Assembly (NCBI GenBank): GCA_025462835.1
Contig: JAOAPH010000113.1
Location: 1 to 49,566, forward strand
Direction: 5' to 3'
Length of the DNA stretch: 49,566 nucleotides
Source of the DNA: Candidatus Angelobacter sp.
Lineage (GTDB): Bacteria; Acidobacteriota; Terriglobia; Terriglobales; Acidobacteriaceae
Part shown: positions 23,302-32,578 of the stretch, piece by piece
How the letters are laid out: every line of letters begins with the position of its first letter
Numbering within the stretch: the first letter of the stretch is position 1
Notes under the pieces: model-generated
What the model was told of the DNA's origin: nothing
The model's input: the letters and a program-made list of their open reading frames with translations, nothing else
The model's database searches: none
Translations under genes and position numbers: made by a program

Positions 23302-25457
23302 ACCTCACCCAAGTAATGAATGTGACGCTACCCGATCCCCCGGCAGCGCGGATGCAAGAAACATTCCCTTGTGCACATCCCAAGATGATCGCGCGCGATC
23401 ACCACGAGCGAGAAGGCCACATGATCCACGTGATCATCCCGGATGGGCCGTCGCATTTCTTCCGCTTCAGCAAACAACAGTTCGAGCTCATCAAGCTTTT
23501 TGACGGTCGGCGGTCGTACGCTGAAATCGCACGGCTGTTCACACGCACACAGGGCATTGGCATCAACGCGGAGTTTGTCCAGACCTTTGCCGACAACATG
23601 GAGAAGAAGGAGTTCTGGTATCGGACTCCGCAAGAAGAGAGCATCACGCTTTTCAACAAACTGGCCAGCGATCGCCACAAGGCGCTGCAAAAAAAACACG
23701 GCAAGAGTAGCGCGAGTGATTTGGCGATCATTGAGCTTATCTATTTCGATCCGGACAAATACTTGAATTGGATCCATGGCAAACTCAAGTTCGTTTACAC
23801 CACATGGTTCACAATGTTTGCGCTGGTGATGGTAGTGGTGATGTGCGTGATCCTGGGCGCGCGCTGGGATGAAGTTTGGGCCGACAGCGTGAAATTCTAC
23901 AACTTCACGCAAAAAGGGCTGCTGGATCTAGTTGAATTTTTTCTTGTTTTTGCGCTACTGGGGGCAGTGCATGAGACTGCGCATGGAATGACGTGCAAGC
24001 ACTTTGGGGGCGAGTCGCACAAAATGGGTGCGTTCCTTATGTACCTGATGCCCGGCGTGTTTTGCGACGTAACGCAAATCTATGTCTATGGCGGGCGATG
24101 GCAACGAGTGGCGACGCTGTTGGCCGGAGTGTGGTCAGAGATCATTATTTGTACCTGGGTAACGATCCTGTGGTGGCTGACGCCGCAAGGGACTTGGCTG
24201 CACGATATCGCCTACAAGTTCATTCTCAGCGGCGGCATATTCGTGATCATCATCAACCTGAATCCGCTGGCGAGGATGGATGGTTATTACATCTTCTGCG
24301 AACTCACGCGGTTCTTTGACCTGAAGGGCAACTCCACTGCCCTGCTTTCCAACTCGGTGCGGAAATATATCTTCCGCATGCCTGCGACCGTGCCGATCTT
24401 GCCGTGGCGTCGCAGATTGTTCTTCTTGGCATACGGTGCGGTGGCGGGAATGTACAGCTACCTGCTGCTGTTGTTCTTTGTCCGAATCAGCTATCGCATC
24501 TTTTTCAACTATTCTCCGGAATGGGCATTCGTGCCCGCCGGATGCATGGCGTGCATGATCTTCAAGTCCAGGATCAAAAAGCTTATGGCATTCCTTAAAG
24601 CGTTGTATCTCGATAAGCGTGAACTTGTGGCCACCCACTGGAAGCAGATTAGCTTGGGAATGGCGGTGGTTATTGTTCTGGCCAGCATTCCAGTGTGGCG
24701 TGATTCAGTGGAAGAACGTTTCGTGCTTGAGCCCGCGCAGAAAACAACTTTGCGTGCCACGGTGCCGGGAACGGTGCTGGAGGTGGCGGCTGATGAAGGC
24801 GAGCGTGTTTCCGCCGGACAGCCAATAGCAATCCTGCGCGACTTGCAGCTGGAATCGGATGCGGCCAAAGCTAGTGCTGAGTACGGGCAAGCTGCAGCCC
24901 ACAGCGTGCAGGCGCAATTACGGTATGCGACGTACTCTTCCGCCGAACAAGATCGCCAACGGCTAGCCGAATCCGTGCGGCAAGTCTCCGAACGCCGTCG
25001 GCAGCTTTCCATCGAGAGTCCGATTTCAGGGATCGTTACGACGCCGCATGTGCATGATCTGGTCGGGAGCTATATCCCGGCAGGAACCTTGGTGGCGGAG
25101 GTTGCGGACACTTCGTACATGCGAGCGCAGATTTACGTCCAGGAAGATGAGTTCCAAAACATTCAGCAGATCAACAAAGCGATCTTACGGATGGACGCTA
25201 ACTGGGTTCCGGTGAGAGCGAGTTTTACATCATTCAGTCCAGTGTCGCAGGAGCTGCCTGCCGGGCTGATGCCGCCGGCGAAATACAAGGGGATGCATCC
25301 GCCGGTCTATTACGTGATGGAGATGCACGTTGACAATGAAAGCGGAAAGTTGCGATCAGGGATGACGGGGACCGCAAAAGTGTACGGCGAACGGCGCAGC
25401 ACGATTGCGAAGGTATTTCGTCCCGTGGTGGAAGCGGTGGCAAGACGTTTGTGGTAG
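23298..25457 (+). CDS. PqqD-like / M50 site-2-type protease / HlyD fusion protein
   Basis: 719 residues. The N-terminal 110 residues resemble a PqqD-like peptide-binding fold (FRFSKQQFELIKLFDGRRSYAEI). The membrane core of about eight helices has the zinc-protease motif HETAH (H225-H229) and a second motif N-L-N-P-L-A-R-M-D-G near residue 325, both typical of M50 proteases. From about residue 480 a lipoyl/HlyD-like domain follows (TTLRATVPGTVLEVAADEGERVSAGQ in part, then coiled coil, then SPISGIVTTPHVHDLVG). Such proteins are annotated as putative peptide zinc metalloproteases and occur with peptide-export systems. ATG overlaps the upstream stop. The repeat-protein gene converges on its 3' end. 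Confidence 0.85.
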   Translation: MNLTQVMNVTLPDPPAARMQETFPCAHPKMIARDHHEREGHMIHVIIPDGPSHFFRFSKQQFELIKLFDGRRSYAEIARLFTRTQGIGINAEFVQTFADNMEKKEFWYRTPQEESITLFNKLASDRHKALQKKHGKSSASDLAIIELIYFDPDKYLNWIHGKLKFVYTTWFTMFALVMVVVMCVILGARWDEVWADSVKFYNFTQKGLLDLVEFFLVFALLGAVHETAHGMTCKHFGGESHKMGAFLMYLMPGVFCDVTQIYVYGGRWQRVATLLAGVWSEIIICTWVTILWWLTPQGTWLHDIAYKFILSGGIFVIIINLNPLARMDGYYIFCELTRFFDLKGNSTALLSNSVRKYIFRMPATVPILPWRRRLFFLAYGAVAGMYSYLLLLFFVRISYRIFFNYSPEWAFVPAGCMACMIFKSRIKKLMAFLKALYLDKRELVATHWKQISLGMAVVIVLASIPVWRDSVEERFVLEPAQKTTLRATVPGTVLEVAADEGERVSAGQPIAILRDLQLESDAAKASAEYGQAAAHSVQAQLRYATYSSAEQDRQRLAESVRQVSERRRQLSIESPISGIVTTPHVHDLVGSYIPAGTLVAEVADTSYMRAQIYVQEDEFQNIQQINKAILRMDANWVPVRASFTSFSPVSQELPAGLMPPAKYKGMHPPVYYVMEMHVDNESGKLRSGMTGTAKVYGERRSTIAKVFRPVVEAVARRLW

Positions 25458-25470
25458 TTGATGGAACCGC

Positions 25471-25507
25471 AAAAAAAGGGCTGAGCGAAATCGCTCAGCC
25501 CCGTTTT
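25471..25507. terminator. Terminator shared by the M50 gene and the repeat-protein gene
   Basis: GGGCTGAGCG (25478-25487), loop AAAT, CGCTCAGCCC (25492-25501). On the minus strand the ten-pair stem is followed by seven T (25477-25471), a textbook terminator for the repeat-protein gene. On the plus strand it is followed by CGTTTTCTC, a weaker one for the operon. Confidence 0.93.
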
Positions 25508-25519
25508 CTCTCTCCGAAG

Positions 25520-26008
25520 TTACTCAATGGTGTGAGATACGGAACCCGCATCAGCGGCCAAAGAGCCAGCATCGGCGGCCATCGAACCCGCATCCGCAGC
25601 CATGGAGCCAGCGTCCGCAGCCATCGAACCTGCATCGGCGGCCATGGAGCCTGCGTCAGCCGCCATGGAACCAGCGTCTGCTGCCATGGAGCCTGCATCA
25701 GCAGCCATAGAGCCGGCGTCCGCAGCCATAGAACCAGCATCAGCGGCCAGGGAGCCAGCGTCAGCAGCCATAGAACCCGCATCGGCTGCCATAGATCCAG
25801 CATCGGCTGCGAGTGAACCTGCATCCGCGGCCATCGAACCGGCGTCGGCTGCCATGGAACCGGCATCGGCGCACATTGAACCTGCATCAGCAGCAAAAGA
25901 CCCAGCATCGGCCGACATGGAACCGGCGTCAGCAGAGATTCCGGAACGCGAAGCGATTAAAGCCTTTTTCGCCGCTGCGCGGGTAGTGATCAAGCTCTTT
26001 TTCTCCAT
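25520..26008 (-). CDS. Heptapeptide-repeat protein, 19 units of AADAGS(M)
   Basis: 162 residues. A basic, Ala-rich head of 24 residues (MEKKSLITTRAAAKKALIAS...) is followed by 19 tandem seven-residue units, consensus A-A-D-A-G-S-[M/L/F/V], and the tail SHTIE. No signal peptide or aromatic-rich part is visible; one unit has Cys (M-C-ADAGS). The minus-strand frame is favoured because the variable position changes only among M, L, F and V there. The opposite strand's open frame (E-P-A-S-A-A-x) would vary among M, I, R, S, K and H. The minus-strand gene also has a GAGGA upstream, a sigma54 promoter and its own terminator. I do not recognise the family. Next to a PqqD/M50/HlyD operon it may be an exported or processed peptide. 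Confidence 0.82.
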   Translation of the reverse strand: MEKKSLITTRAAAKKALIASRSGISADAGSMSADAGSFAADAGSMCADAGSMAADAGSMAADAGSLAADAGSMAADAGSMAADAGSLAADAGSMAADAGSMAADAGSMAADAGSMAADAGSMAADAGSMAADAGSMAADAGSMAADAGSLAADAGSVSHTIE

Positions 26009-26052
26009 CTCTGTGTCCTCAATCTTTCAAAGTTTTTAGAATTTTTTTTGGG

Positions 26053-26064
26053 CCCGTTTCCGGG
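26053..26064 (-). other. GAAA-tetraloop hairpin at the 5' end of the repeat-protein mRNA
   Basis: On the minus strand CCCG-GAAA-CGGG, a stem closed by a GNRA-type loop, lies at or just after the predicted sigma54 start (about 26067) and is followed by a run of eight A. A hairpin at the very 5' end commonly stabilises abundant mRNAs; this use here is inference. Confidence 0.5.
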
Positions 26065-26077
26065 ATGTCTTTGGTAA

Positions 26078-26093
26078 TGCATCCGGGCTGCCA
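26078..26093 (-). promoter_or_regulatory. Sigma54 (-24/-12) promoter of the repeat-protein gene
   Basis: The minus strand reads TGGCAGCCCGGATGCA. Against the consensus TGGCACG-N4-TTGCW it has the invariant GG (-24) and GC (-12) at exact spacing and nine of 12 defined positions right. Transcription would start near 26067, 59 bases before the ATG at 26008. A sigma54 activator gene lies directly upstream. Confidence 0.75.
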
Positions 26094-26186
26094 TCGCTGT
26101 GGAGATTGGCGAACAAATTGAGTGCTTGTAGTTTCAGCAACTTAGGATTTTCTTGCAGGAAGTCTAGGCTGGATAGTCACGAGAAC

Positions 26187-26222
26187 GGTTAATTTTTAAC
26201 CCTCGACGGTTAAAAATTAACT
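26187..26222. promoter_or_regulatory. Tandem palindromes, probable upstream activator sites
   Basis: GGTTAATTTTTAACC (26187-26201) and GGTTAAAAATTAACT (26208-26222) are near-identical GGTTAA-N3-TTAACC palindromes with centres 21 bases apart (two helical turns). Relative to the predicted sigma54 start they lie at about -127 and -148, the usual range for enhancer-binding proteins. They overlap the stop codon of the enhancer-binding protein gene. Together they could also fold as one hairpin, but no T run follows. Confidence 0.7.
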
Positions 26223-27653
26223 CTCATTTTCAATCTTGTACTTGCGGCACAGGTATTTCATCCGCTGGTCATTGATTCGAAGCAGGCCGGCGGCGACTGT
26301 CTTCTTGCCTCCGGCTCGAAGAAGAGCGGCGCGAAGATACGCTGCCTCGATGCGCTCCATCTCCCTGTCGAAATCCAGTCCCTCGGTGGGAATGAGCAGG
26401 GACTCGTGTCTTCGGGCGCTGGTGTAGAGGATCTGTTCGGGAAGGTGATAGGCGCAGATGATCTTGTCCTCAACCATGAGGACGAGTCGCTGGATGAGGT
26501 TCTCAAATTCGCGAATATTGCCTTGCCATGAACCCTCTTCGAGGACTTCAAGCGTCTCCAGATCAAGCCGCTTGGTGGGCACGTTGTTGGCGGCGCAATA
26601 GATGTGGATGAAGTGGTCCGCGAGCAGAGCGATGTCTTCAGTGCGCTCGCGTAACGGCGGCACGGAGATGGGCACAACGTGAATGCGGTAATAGAGATCT
26701 TCGCGGAAGCGGCCGGTGCGAACCATCTCTTCCAGATTCTCATTCGTTGCGGTCAAAAGGCGGAAGTCGATCTTCTTCGAACCGCCTCCGCCGAGCCGTT
26801 GCACTGCGCGGTCTTCTAACACTCGCAGGAGTTTCGTCTGCAATGCTAGCGGCAGCGTGGCGATCTCGTCCAGGAAGAGCGTGCCGCCGTGTGCCATCTC
26901 AATGTGTCCCGGACGCGAAATTACGGCGCCGGTAAATGCTCCCTTTTCGTGTCCGAAGAGCTCTGACTCAATCAGGGCCTCCGGCAAGGCTGCGCAATTC
27001 AAGCCGACGAACGGCTTGTTGGCACGCGGCCCCAGCGCGACAATCGCACGCGCGACCAGCTCCTTTCCGGTGCCACTCTCGCCGCGAATCATCACGGTGG
27101 TGTTGCTGTCAGCGACACGCAGGATGGCGTCGTAGAGGCGCTGCATCGGCTCACTTGCGCCGATGAGGTCGCAAAGCGAGTTGCGCAAGGTCACGGGTCG
27201 CGGCGGTTGCGGCTGCGCAGGAACTGGGAGCGCGTTCAGCGCCAGATCGAGCGCATCTTTCAGTTCGAGTTCATTGCGGGCAATCTGGTCGGCGCCGAAG
27301 CGAAGAGCATCTGCGAGCGAAATCTGCGCAGCGTTTGGCATTAAGGCGATTAGTGGCATGTCGGCGCTTAGCTTGCGGATCTCGACTAGAGTGTCGAAAC
27401 CATTGCTGCCGTCGGCCGCCTGATCGCAATGGACCACGGCGGCATGCACTTTGCTTTGCTTCATTGCAGAAAGCATCTCACCGCGAGAGGCAAACTCGAG
27501 GAAGTGGAATCCGGCGGTCTCCATCTGGTCCATCGCCAGTTTGGGCGTGAATCCGGTGACCATCGCAGCAATGCGACGCACTTCGCGAGTTGGCACCGCG
27601 GCTCTGCCACCTATCAAGGGTCGAATCTCCGGGAGGGGCGAATTATCCCGCAT
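26217..27653 (-). CDS. Sigma54-dependent enhancer-binding protein (NtrC family)
   Basis: 478 residues. An N-terminal receiver-like domain (about 28-140) lacks the usual acidic pocket and phosphorylation Asp pattern, so it is probably a pseudo-receiver. The AAA+ domain has Walker A GESGTGKE (191-198), the sigma54-contact loop GAFTGA (238-243), Walker B GGTLFLDE (256-263) and the arginine-finger region RFREDLYYRIHVVP. A Fis-type DNA-binding helix-turn-helix ends the protein (AAYLRAALLRAGGKKTVAA, then INDQRMKYLCRKYKI). It lies upstream of, and in line with, the repeat-protein gene; the palindromes at its 3' end are its likely targets. Divergent from the glutaredoxin-like gene. Confidence 0.93.
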   Translation of the reverse strand: MRDNSPLPEIRPLIGGRAAVPTREVRRIAAMVTGFTPKLAMDQMETAGFHFLEFASRGEMLSAMKQSKVHAAVVHCDQAADGSNGFDTLVEIRKLSADMPLIALMPNAAQISLADALRFGADQIARNELELKDALDLALNALPVPAQPQPPRPVTLRNSLCDLIGASEPMQRLYDAILRVADSNTTVMIRGESGTGKELVARAIVALGPRANKPFVGLNCAALPEALIESELFGHEKGAFTGAVISRPGHIEMAHGGTLFLDEIATLPLALQTKLLRVLEDRAVQRLGGGGSKKIDFRLLTATNENLEEMVRTGRFREDLYYRIHVVPISVPPLRERTEDIALLADHFIHIYCAANNVPTKRLDLETLEVLEEGSWQGNIREFENLIQRLVLMVEDKIICAYHLPEQILYTSARRHESLLIPTEGLDFDREMERIEAAYLRAALLRAGGKKTVAAGLLRINDQRMKYLCRKYKIENES

Positions 27654-27755
27654 TTTGGGGAAACTGGGTAGAAATACTTAATTTGGTGTTTCTTGAGGTA
27701 AGCCATCCGCAACCGACAGGAGAGCGTCCAACTTTTGAAATCCACGGAGGTTGAA

Positions 27756-28028
27756 ATGGCGCCGGTGACCGTATACGGAGCAGATTGGTGTGTCCATTCA
27801 GTACAAACGCGCGAGGAATTGGATTCGCTTGGCGTGAACTACGACTACGTCGATGTGGACAAAGACAAAGAGGCGGAAAAAGAAGTCATCCGGTGGAACG
27901 GCGGAGAGAAGCGCAAAATCCCGGTGGTCGTCATCAAGCACGATGATGCAGAGAGCATGGTCGTTGCGCCGACACGAAAAGAATTGGAATCTGAGTTGAC
28001 TCGCTTGGGATTGACGAACGCAGCGTAA
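27756..28028 (+). CDS. Glutaredoxin-like protein with CxxS motif
   Basis: 90 residues of a thioredoxin fold: VTVYGADWCVHSVQTREEL carries C-V-H-S at the active site, a single-cysteine (monothiol-type) motif rather than CPYC. KIPVVVI supplies the cis-Pro loop, and a C-terminal helix follows. It probably reduces or carries glutathione-type mixed disulfides, or acts in Fe-S handling; the partner is unknown. GGAGG six bases upstream sets the ATG at 27756. Confidence 0.85.
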   Translation: MAPVTVYGADWCVHSVQTREELDSLGVNYDYVDVDKDKEAEKEVIRWNGGEKRKIPVVVIKHDDAESMVVAPTRKELESELTRLGLTNAA

Positions 28029-28041
28029 AACTCGCGGATGT

Positions 28042-28115
28042 TGGTTGCCCCCCAGGGATTCGAACCCCGATATGATGCTCCAGAGGCATCTGTCCTACCA
28101 TTGAACGAGGGGGCA
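28042..28115 (-). tRNA. tRNA-Gln (anticodon CUG), CCA encoded
   Basis: On the minus strand, TGCCCCC...GGGGGCA forms the seven-pair acceptor stem, followed by A and CCA. The D arm holds TTCAATGGTAGGAC. The anticodon stem GATGC/GCATC encloses CTCTGGA with anticodon CTG, and the T arm holds GGGTTCGAATCCC. Total 74 bases with CCA. Confidence 0.95.
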
Positions 28116-28211
28116 ATCAGGCTGACTTGCAAAGGAATGGCGAGCGCCAGACTCGATTTCGATTGTATTGTGCAGTGCGAGTAATGGTCAACTACTCGCA
28201 TCCAGGATGAG

Positions 28212-28373
28212 TTACGCGGCGCTGCGGTCCTGTCGCTTCACGCCCTCTTGTTCGTCGCGCAGTTCCCGTTCCCACCGCTCCGACAATTCTTCCTGTTGGG
28301 CTGAAACGCTTAACATCGAATAAATCAACAGCAAAGCAAGCCCAACGACGACGCAAATCCCACACCACAACAT
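28212..28373 (-). CDS. Small membrane protein, 53 residues, unknown
   Basis: Minus strand ATG at 28373 to TAA at 28212. A hydrophobic stretch (LWCGICVVVGLALLLIYSML, residues 2-21) is followed by a strongly charged tail (QQEELSERWERELRDEQEG in part). This hydrophobic-then-charged layout is typical of real small membrane proteins and unlikely by chance, but the ribosome binding site is weak and no family is known to me. It lies 58 bases downstream of the P-loop kinase gene on the same strand. Confidence 0.5.
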   Translation of the reverse strand: MLWCGICVVVGLALLLIYSMLSVSAQQEELSERWERELRDEQEGVKRQDRSAA

Positions 28374-28430
28374 CTCTGAATAGATGTGAGTGCAGCGAGG
28401 TGAGTTGGATTCCGTGAACGACTATTGCCG

Positions 28431-29207
28431 CTATTCTGATCCGGCCTGCTTTACACGGACCAGCACTATCTTTGAGAAGCCTTCCTTGAAGGTGGGCGGC
28501 TTCAGTTTGGAAGCCATCTGCCGCATCACGTCTTCCTGGACTTGTCGCTCGCGTTTTCGATTGCGTTCCAGGCAGAGTTCGAGGGGCACGTCAAAGAACA
28601 CCGCTTGGACCTCATATCCAAAGCCGCGCGCCATCTTGATCCATTGACGGCGCTCATGTGGAGAGAGATTTGTGGCGTCCACATAATTCCACGGCATCTT
28701 GGCGATGAGCCGCGCGCGTAGCAACGAACGCAACGTGGAGAAGACAAGACCCTGGTATCGCTGCTCTGTGATGCTGTCGAAAAGAATGCTGCGCAGCATG
28801 TCGCTGGAAAGAGGAGTAACTCCGCGACGCTTGAACCATGTGGTCTTTCCGGAACCGGGCAGACCGATGGCCAAGACCACGACTCCCCGGGGCTCGCGTT
28901 TGCCGGGAGGTTTGCGCATGGCGGCATCCTCGGCGCCGGGAGGTGTGTTTGGGGACTCCGGCTGAGTTTCTACGATGAGCTTGCCGCGTCGCGGAGGCTC
29001 TTCCGCAGCTTCAGGAACTTCAGCATAATCGGCGGACTCCGACTCAGCGTCGACGTCTTCGTCAGACGCGGCGTCAGAGTCGTACGAGGGCATGAGCGGC
29101 GCCGGCAATGAGTGATCTATCGCCTGGCCTATCTTCCCGGTTGACTCAGATGTGTTTTCCGATGATTTTTTACGGCGCTTCATGCGCTCGCGCATCCATT
29201 TGCGCAT
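28431..29207 (-). CDS. P-loop kinase (polynucleotide-kinase-like), with disordered N-terminus
   Basis: About 258 residues. The first 110 are basic then strongly acidic and low in complexity, probably disordered. The C-terminal 150 form a P-loop domain: VVVLAIGLPGSGKTTWFKRRG (Walker A), LSSDMLRSILFD, YVDATNLSPHERRQWIKMA and VFFDVPLELCLERNRKRERQ, which supplies the lid. This order (D-x-x-R after the P-loop, then DATN and the Arg-rich lid) is typical of bacterial polynucleotide-kinase-like AAA_33 proteins. Substrate unknown. A TTG at 29243 would add 12 residues; neither start has a good ribosome binding site. Confidence 0.78.
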   Translation of the reverse strand: MRKWMRERMKRRKKSSENTSESTGKIGQAIDHSLPAPLMPSYDSDAASDEDVDAESESADYAEVPEAAEEPPRRGKLIVETQPESPNTPPGAEDAAMRKPPGKREPRGVVVLAIGLPGSGKTTWFKRRGVTPLSSDMLRSILFDSITEQRYQGLVFSTLRSLLRARLIAKMPWNYVDATNLSPHERRQWIKMARGFGYEVQAVFFDVPLELCLERNRKRERQVQEDVMRQMASKLKPPTFKEGFSKIVLVRVKQAGSE

Positions 29208-29258
29208 GTCAGGATTTTTAACACACGATTCCGATTTCAGCAAACGTCATTGGGAGAA

Positions 29259-29278
29259 GCTAACACAAAAGTGTTAGC
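29259..29278. promoter_or_regulatory. Inverted repeat GCTAACAC-N4-GTGTTAGC upstream of gap
   Basis: A perfect eight-base inverted repeat around AAAA lies between the divergent P-loop kinase and GAPDH genes, about 100 bases before the gap start. It looks like an operator for a dimeric regulator, though a small transcript hairpin is possible. A second hairpin, GCTCC-N5-GGAGC, follows near 29301-29315. Confidence 0.5.
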
Positions 29279-29377
29279 ATTTATGGTTTCCCGAAAGAGT
29301 TTGCTCCTCTCTGGAGCAATGTTCTGCATCAATTATAGAATTTTTTGGTTGCTTTCATTCCGCTGGAGGAACACTAG

Positions 29378-30394
<1,017 letters not shown>

Positions 30395-30396
30395 CC

Positions 30397-31614
30397 ATGG
30401 CCAAACTTTCGATCAAAGATCTGGATATGCAGATGAAGGGCAAGCGCGTCTTCACGCGCGTGGACTTCAACGTTCCCCTCGACGAAGCGGGCCATGTGAC
30501 CGATGACACGCGCATCCGGGAAACCTTGCCGACGATCGAGTATGCGCTGCGCCACGGCGCGCGTTTGATTCTCGCTTCCCATTTGGGACGTCCAAAGGGC
30601 AGGTTCATTCCAGAGATGAGTCTCAAGCCTGTGGCCGAGCGACTCCGAATGCTCCTGGACCACGAGCTCGATTTGGATTGCAACGTGGGCTTTGCAACAG
30701 ATTGCATCGGCATTCAAGCGGAAGAGATGGCCAACAAGCTTGAGCCGGGGCAAACGCTGCTATTGGAGAATTTGCGTTTCCATCCTGAAGAAGAAAAGAA
30801 CGATCCGGAGTTTGCAAAAAAATTGGCGTCGTTGGCCGATCTTTACGTGAATGACGCGTTTGGGAGCGCGCATCGTGCGCACGCATCAACTGAAGGCATT
30901 ACGCATTTCATTTCGAAGGCAGCCGCTGGCCTACTGATGGAAAAGGAACTCACATATCTGGGCGAGGCGCTGCACGAACCGCAACATCCGTTTGTGGCCA
31001 TCATCGGCGGAGCGAAGGTCTCGGACAAGATTGACGTCATCCGAAACTTATTGAGCAAAGTCGACGCGCTGCTTATCGGCGGCGCTATGGCGTATACGTT
31101 CCTGAAGTCGCAAGGCACGCAGGTGGGCAAATCACTGGTGGAAGATGACAAGCTCGGCCTTGCGAAGGAACTGCTGGCAGAAGCGAAAGAGAAGAACGTC
31201 CGCTTTCTGTTGCCGGTGGATCACGTTGTCGCGGACAAGATCGATGCCAATGCCAAGACACGGATCATGAGTACCAGCGAGCCTGTCCCTGAAGGGTACA
31301 TGGGATTGGATATTGGGCCCAAGACCGTGGAAGCATTCGCTTCAGAGATCAGGAACGCCAAAACAATCCTATGGAACGGGCCCATGGGCGTCTTCGAAGT
31401 CGCACCGTTTGCGCACGGGACGATAAAAGTCGCCAAGGCTGTGGCTGCAAATCAAGAGGCTATATCCGTAGTCGGCGGAGGAGATTCAGTTGCTGCAGTT
31501 CACGCAGCGGGAGTCACCGACAAGATCACGCACGTCTCTACCGGCGGCGGAGCCTCACTTGAGTTTCTGGAAGGCAAGAAATTGCCGGGCGTGGAAGCGC
31601 TGACAGAGAAGTAA
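30397..31614 (+). CDS. pgk: Phosphoglycerate kinase
   Basis: 405 residues, the usual monomer length. Visible are the substrate-binding start ([12 protein letters not shown]), [41 protein letters not shown] and the nucleotide-end motif [11 protein letters not shown]. It forms ATP and 3-phosphoglycerate from 1,3-bisphosphoglycerate. The ATG is two bases after the gap stop; longer in-frame openings into gap are not credible. Confidence 0.98.
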   Translation: MAKLSIKDLDMQMKGKRVFTRVDFNVPLDEAGHVTDDTRIRETLPTIEYALRHGARLILASHLGRPKGRFIPEMSLKPVAERLRMLLDHELDLDCNVGFATDCIGIQAEEMANKLEPGQTLLLENLRFHPEEEKNDPEFAKKLASLADLYVNDAFGSAHRAHASTEGITHFISKAAAGLLMEKELTYLGEALHEPQHPFVAIIGGAKVSDKIDVIRNLLSKVDALLIGGAMAYTFLKSQGTQVGKSLVEDDKLGLAKELLAEAKEKNVRFLLPVDHVVADKIDANAKTRIMSTSEPVPEGYMGLDIGPKTVEAFASEIRNAKTILWNGPMGVFEVAPFAHGTIKVAKAVAANQEAISVVGGGDSVAAVHAAGVTDKITHVSTGGGASLEFLEGKKLPGVEALTEK

Positions 31615-31623
31615 TATCCCCTC

Positions 31624-32385
31624 ATGAGAACAAACTTACTGGTCGCCAATTGGAAGATGTACAAGACGCCCGCGCAGGCTGCGGAGTTCGTGCGCGAATT
31701 CCTCCCGAAGATCTCGAACAAATCTGACGAGATCGTGATCTGCCCACCCGCGATTTCCATCCCTGCAACGGTTACGGCGTTGGAGGGATCTCGTTTGGGA
31801 GCGGGAGCGCAAAATCTTCATTGGGAAAAAGAAGGCGCATTTACCGGAGAGATCTCAGCGCCAATGATTGTGGCTGCGGGATGCTCCCACGTGATCATTG
31901 GACACTCTGAACGTCGACAATACTTTGGCGAGACTGACACGACGGTGAACAAGAAGCTGCGCGCGGCTCTCGACGTGGGACTCACTCCCATTGTTTGCGT
32001 GGGCGAATTGCTGGAAGAGCGTGAGGCCGGCATTACCGACGATGTGCTGCGACGCCAGTGTTCAATCGCCTTCCGGGAGATTTCTGGGGAACAAGCGCGG
32101 AAACTGACCATCGCGTATGAGCCGGTATGGGCGATAGGCACCGGAAGGACCGCCACTCCCCAAATTGCCGCTGAGGCTCATGCAACGATTCGCGCAGAAG
32201 TAGCCAAGGCACTCGGCGACGAACTCGCGCAGAAGCTTTGCATGCTCTATGGTGGCAGCGTTAAGCCGGAAAACATAGTTGAATTGATGGCAGAGGAGGA
32301 AATCAACGGCGCGCTGGTGGGCGGAGCCAGCCTAGACCCCAAATCGTTCGCGGCGATCGTCAATTACAGGTCGGCCAAAGCCTGA
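31624..32385 (+). CDS. tpiA: Triosephosphate isomerase
   Basis: 253 residues of a TIM barrel. VANWKMYK carries the catalytic Asn/Lys, VIIGHSERR the electrophilic His, [11 protein letters not shown] the catalytic Glu and loop 6, and [10 protein letters not shown] with GGASLD the phosphate-binding end. It interconverts dihydroxyacetone phosphate and glyceraldehyde 3-phosphate. Nine bases after pgk, so the third gene of the operon. Confidence 0.98.
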   Translation: MRTNLLVANWKMYKTPAQAAEFVREFLPKISNKSDEIVICPPAISIPATVTALEGSRLGAGAQNLHWEKEGAFTGEISAPMIVAAGCSHVIIGHSERRQYFGETDTTVNKKLRAALDVGLTPIVCVGELLEEREAGITDDVLRRQCSIAFREISGEQARKLTIAYEPVWAIGTGRTATPQIAAEAHATIRAEVAKALGDELAQKLCMLYGGSVKPENIVELMAEEEINGALVGGASLDPKSFAAIVNYRSAKA

Positions 32386-32437
32386 TTTTCATCTGCTATA
32401 ATTTAGGCTCCCTCAGCGTTTTGCGTTCGAAACTCGT

Positions 32438-32522
32438 GCGGAAGTGGTGAAATTGGCAGACACACCATCTTGAGGGGGTGGCGCCGAGAGGCATAGGGGT
32501 TCAAGTCCCCTCTTCCGCACCA
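32438..32522 (+). tRNA. tRNA-Leu (anticodon GAG), CCA encoded
   Basis: GCGGAAG...CTTCCGC acceptor stem, A, CCA. The anticodon stem CCATC/GGTGG encloses TTGAGGG with anticodon GAG. It has the long variable arm of class II tRNAs (GCGCCGAGAGGCAT region) and the T arm GGGGTTCAAGTCCCC. It sits between tpiA and secG. Confidence 0.96.
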
Positions 32523-32578
32523 AAATCTTTAGAAAGCTGGCGACCCCGCTCACTTCGCGGGCTTCCCCAATCCAATTA

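Noticed and set aside
23425-23441. Second parS-like site (ATGATCCACGTGATCAT)
   Set aside because: It shares CACGTG but its flanks are not the TGTTn/nAACA pattern and it is not a perfect palindrome.
25602-26039. Plus-strand open frame with repeated E-P-A-S-A-A units
   Set aside because: It is the antisense reading of the heptapeptide gene. Its variable position takes M, I, R, S, K and H, unlike the conservative M/L/F/V on the other strand, and it has no promoter, ribosome binding site or terminator.
26187-26222. Reading the two GGTTAA palindromes as a terminator for the activator gene
   Set aside because: The stem would be A/T-rich and no T run follows on the minus strand; spacing to the sigma54 promoter fits activator sites better.
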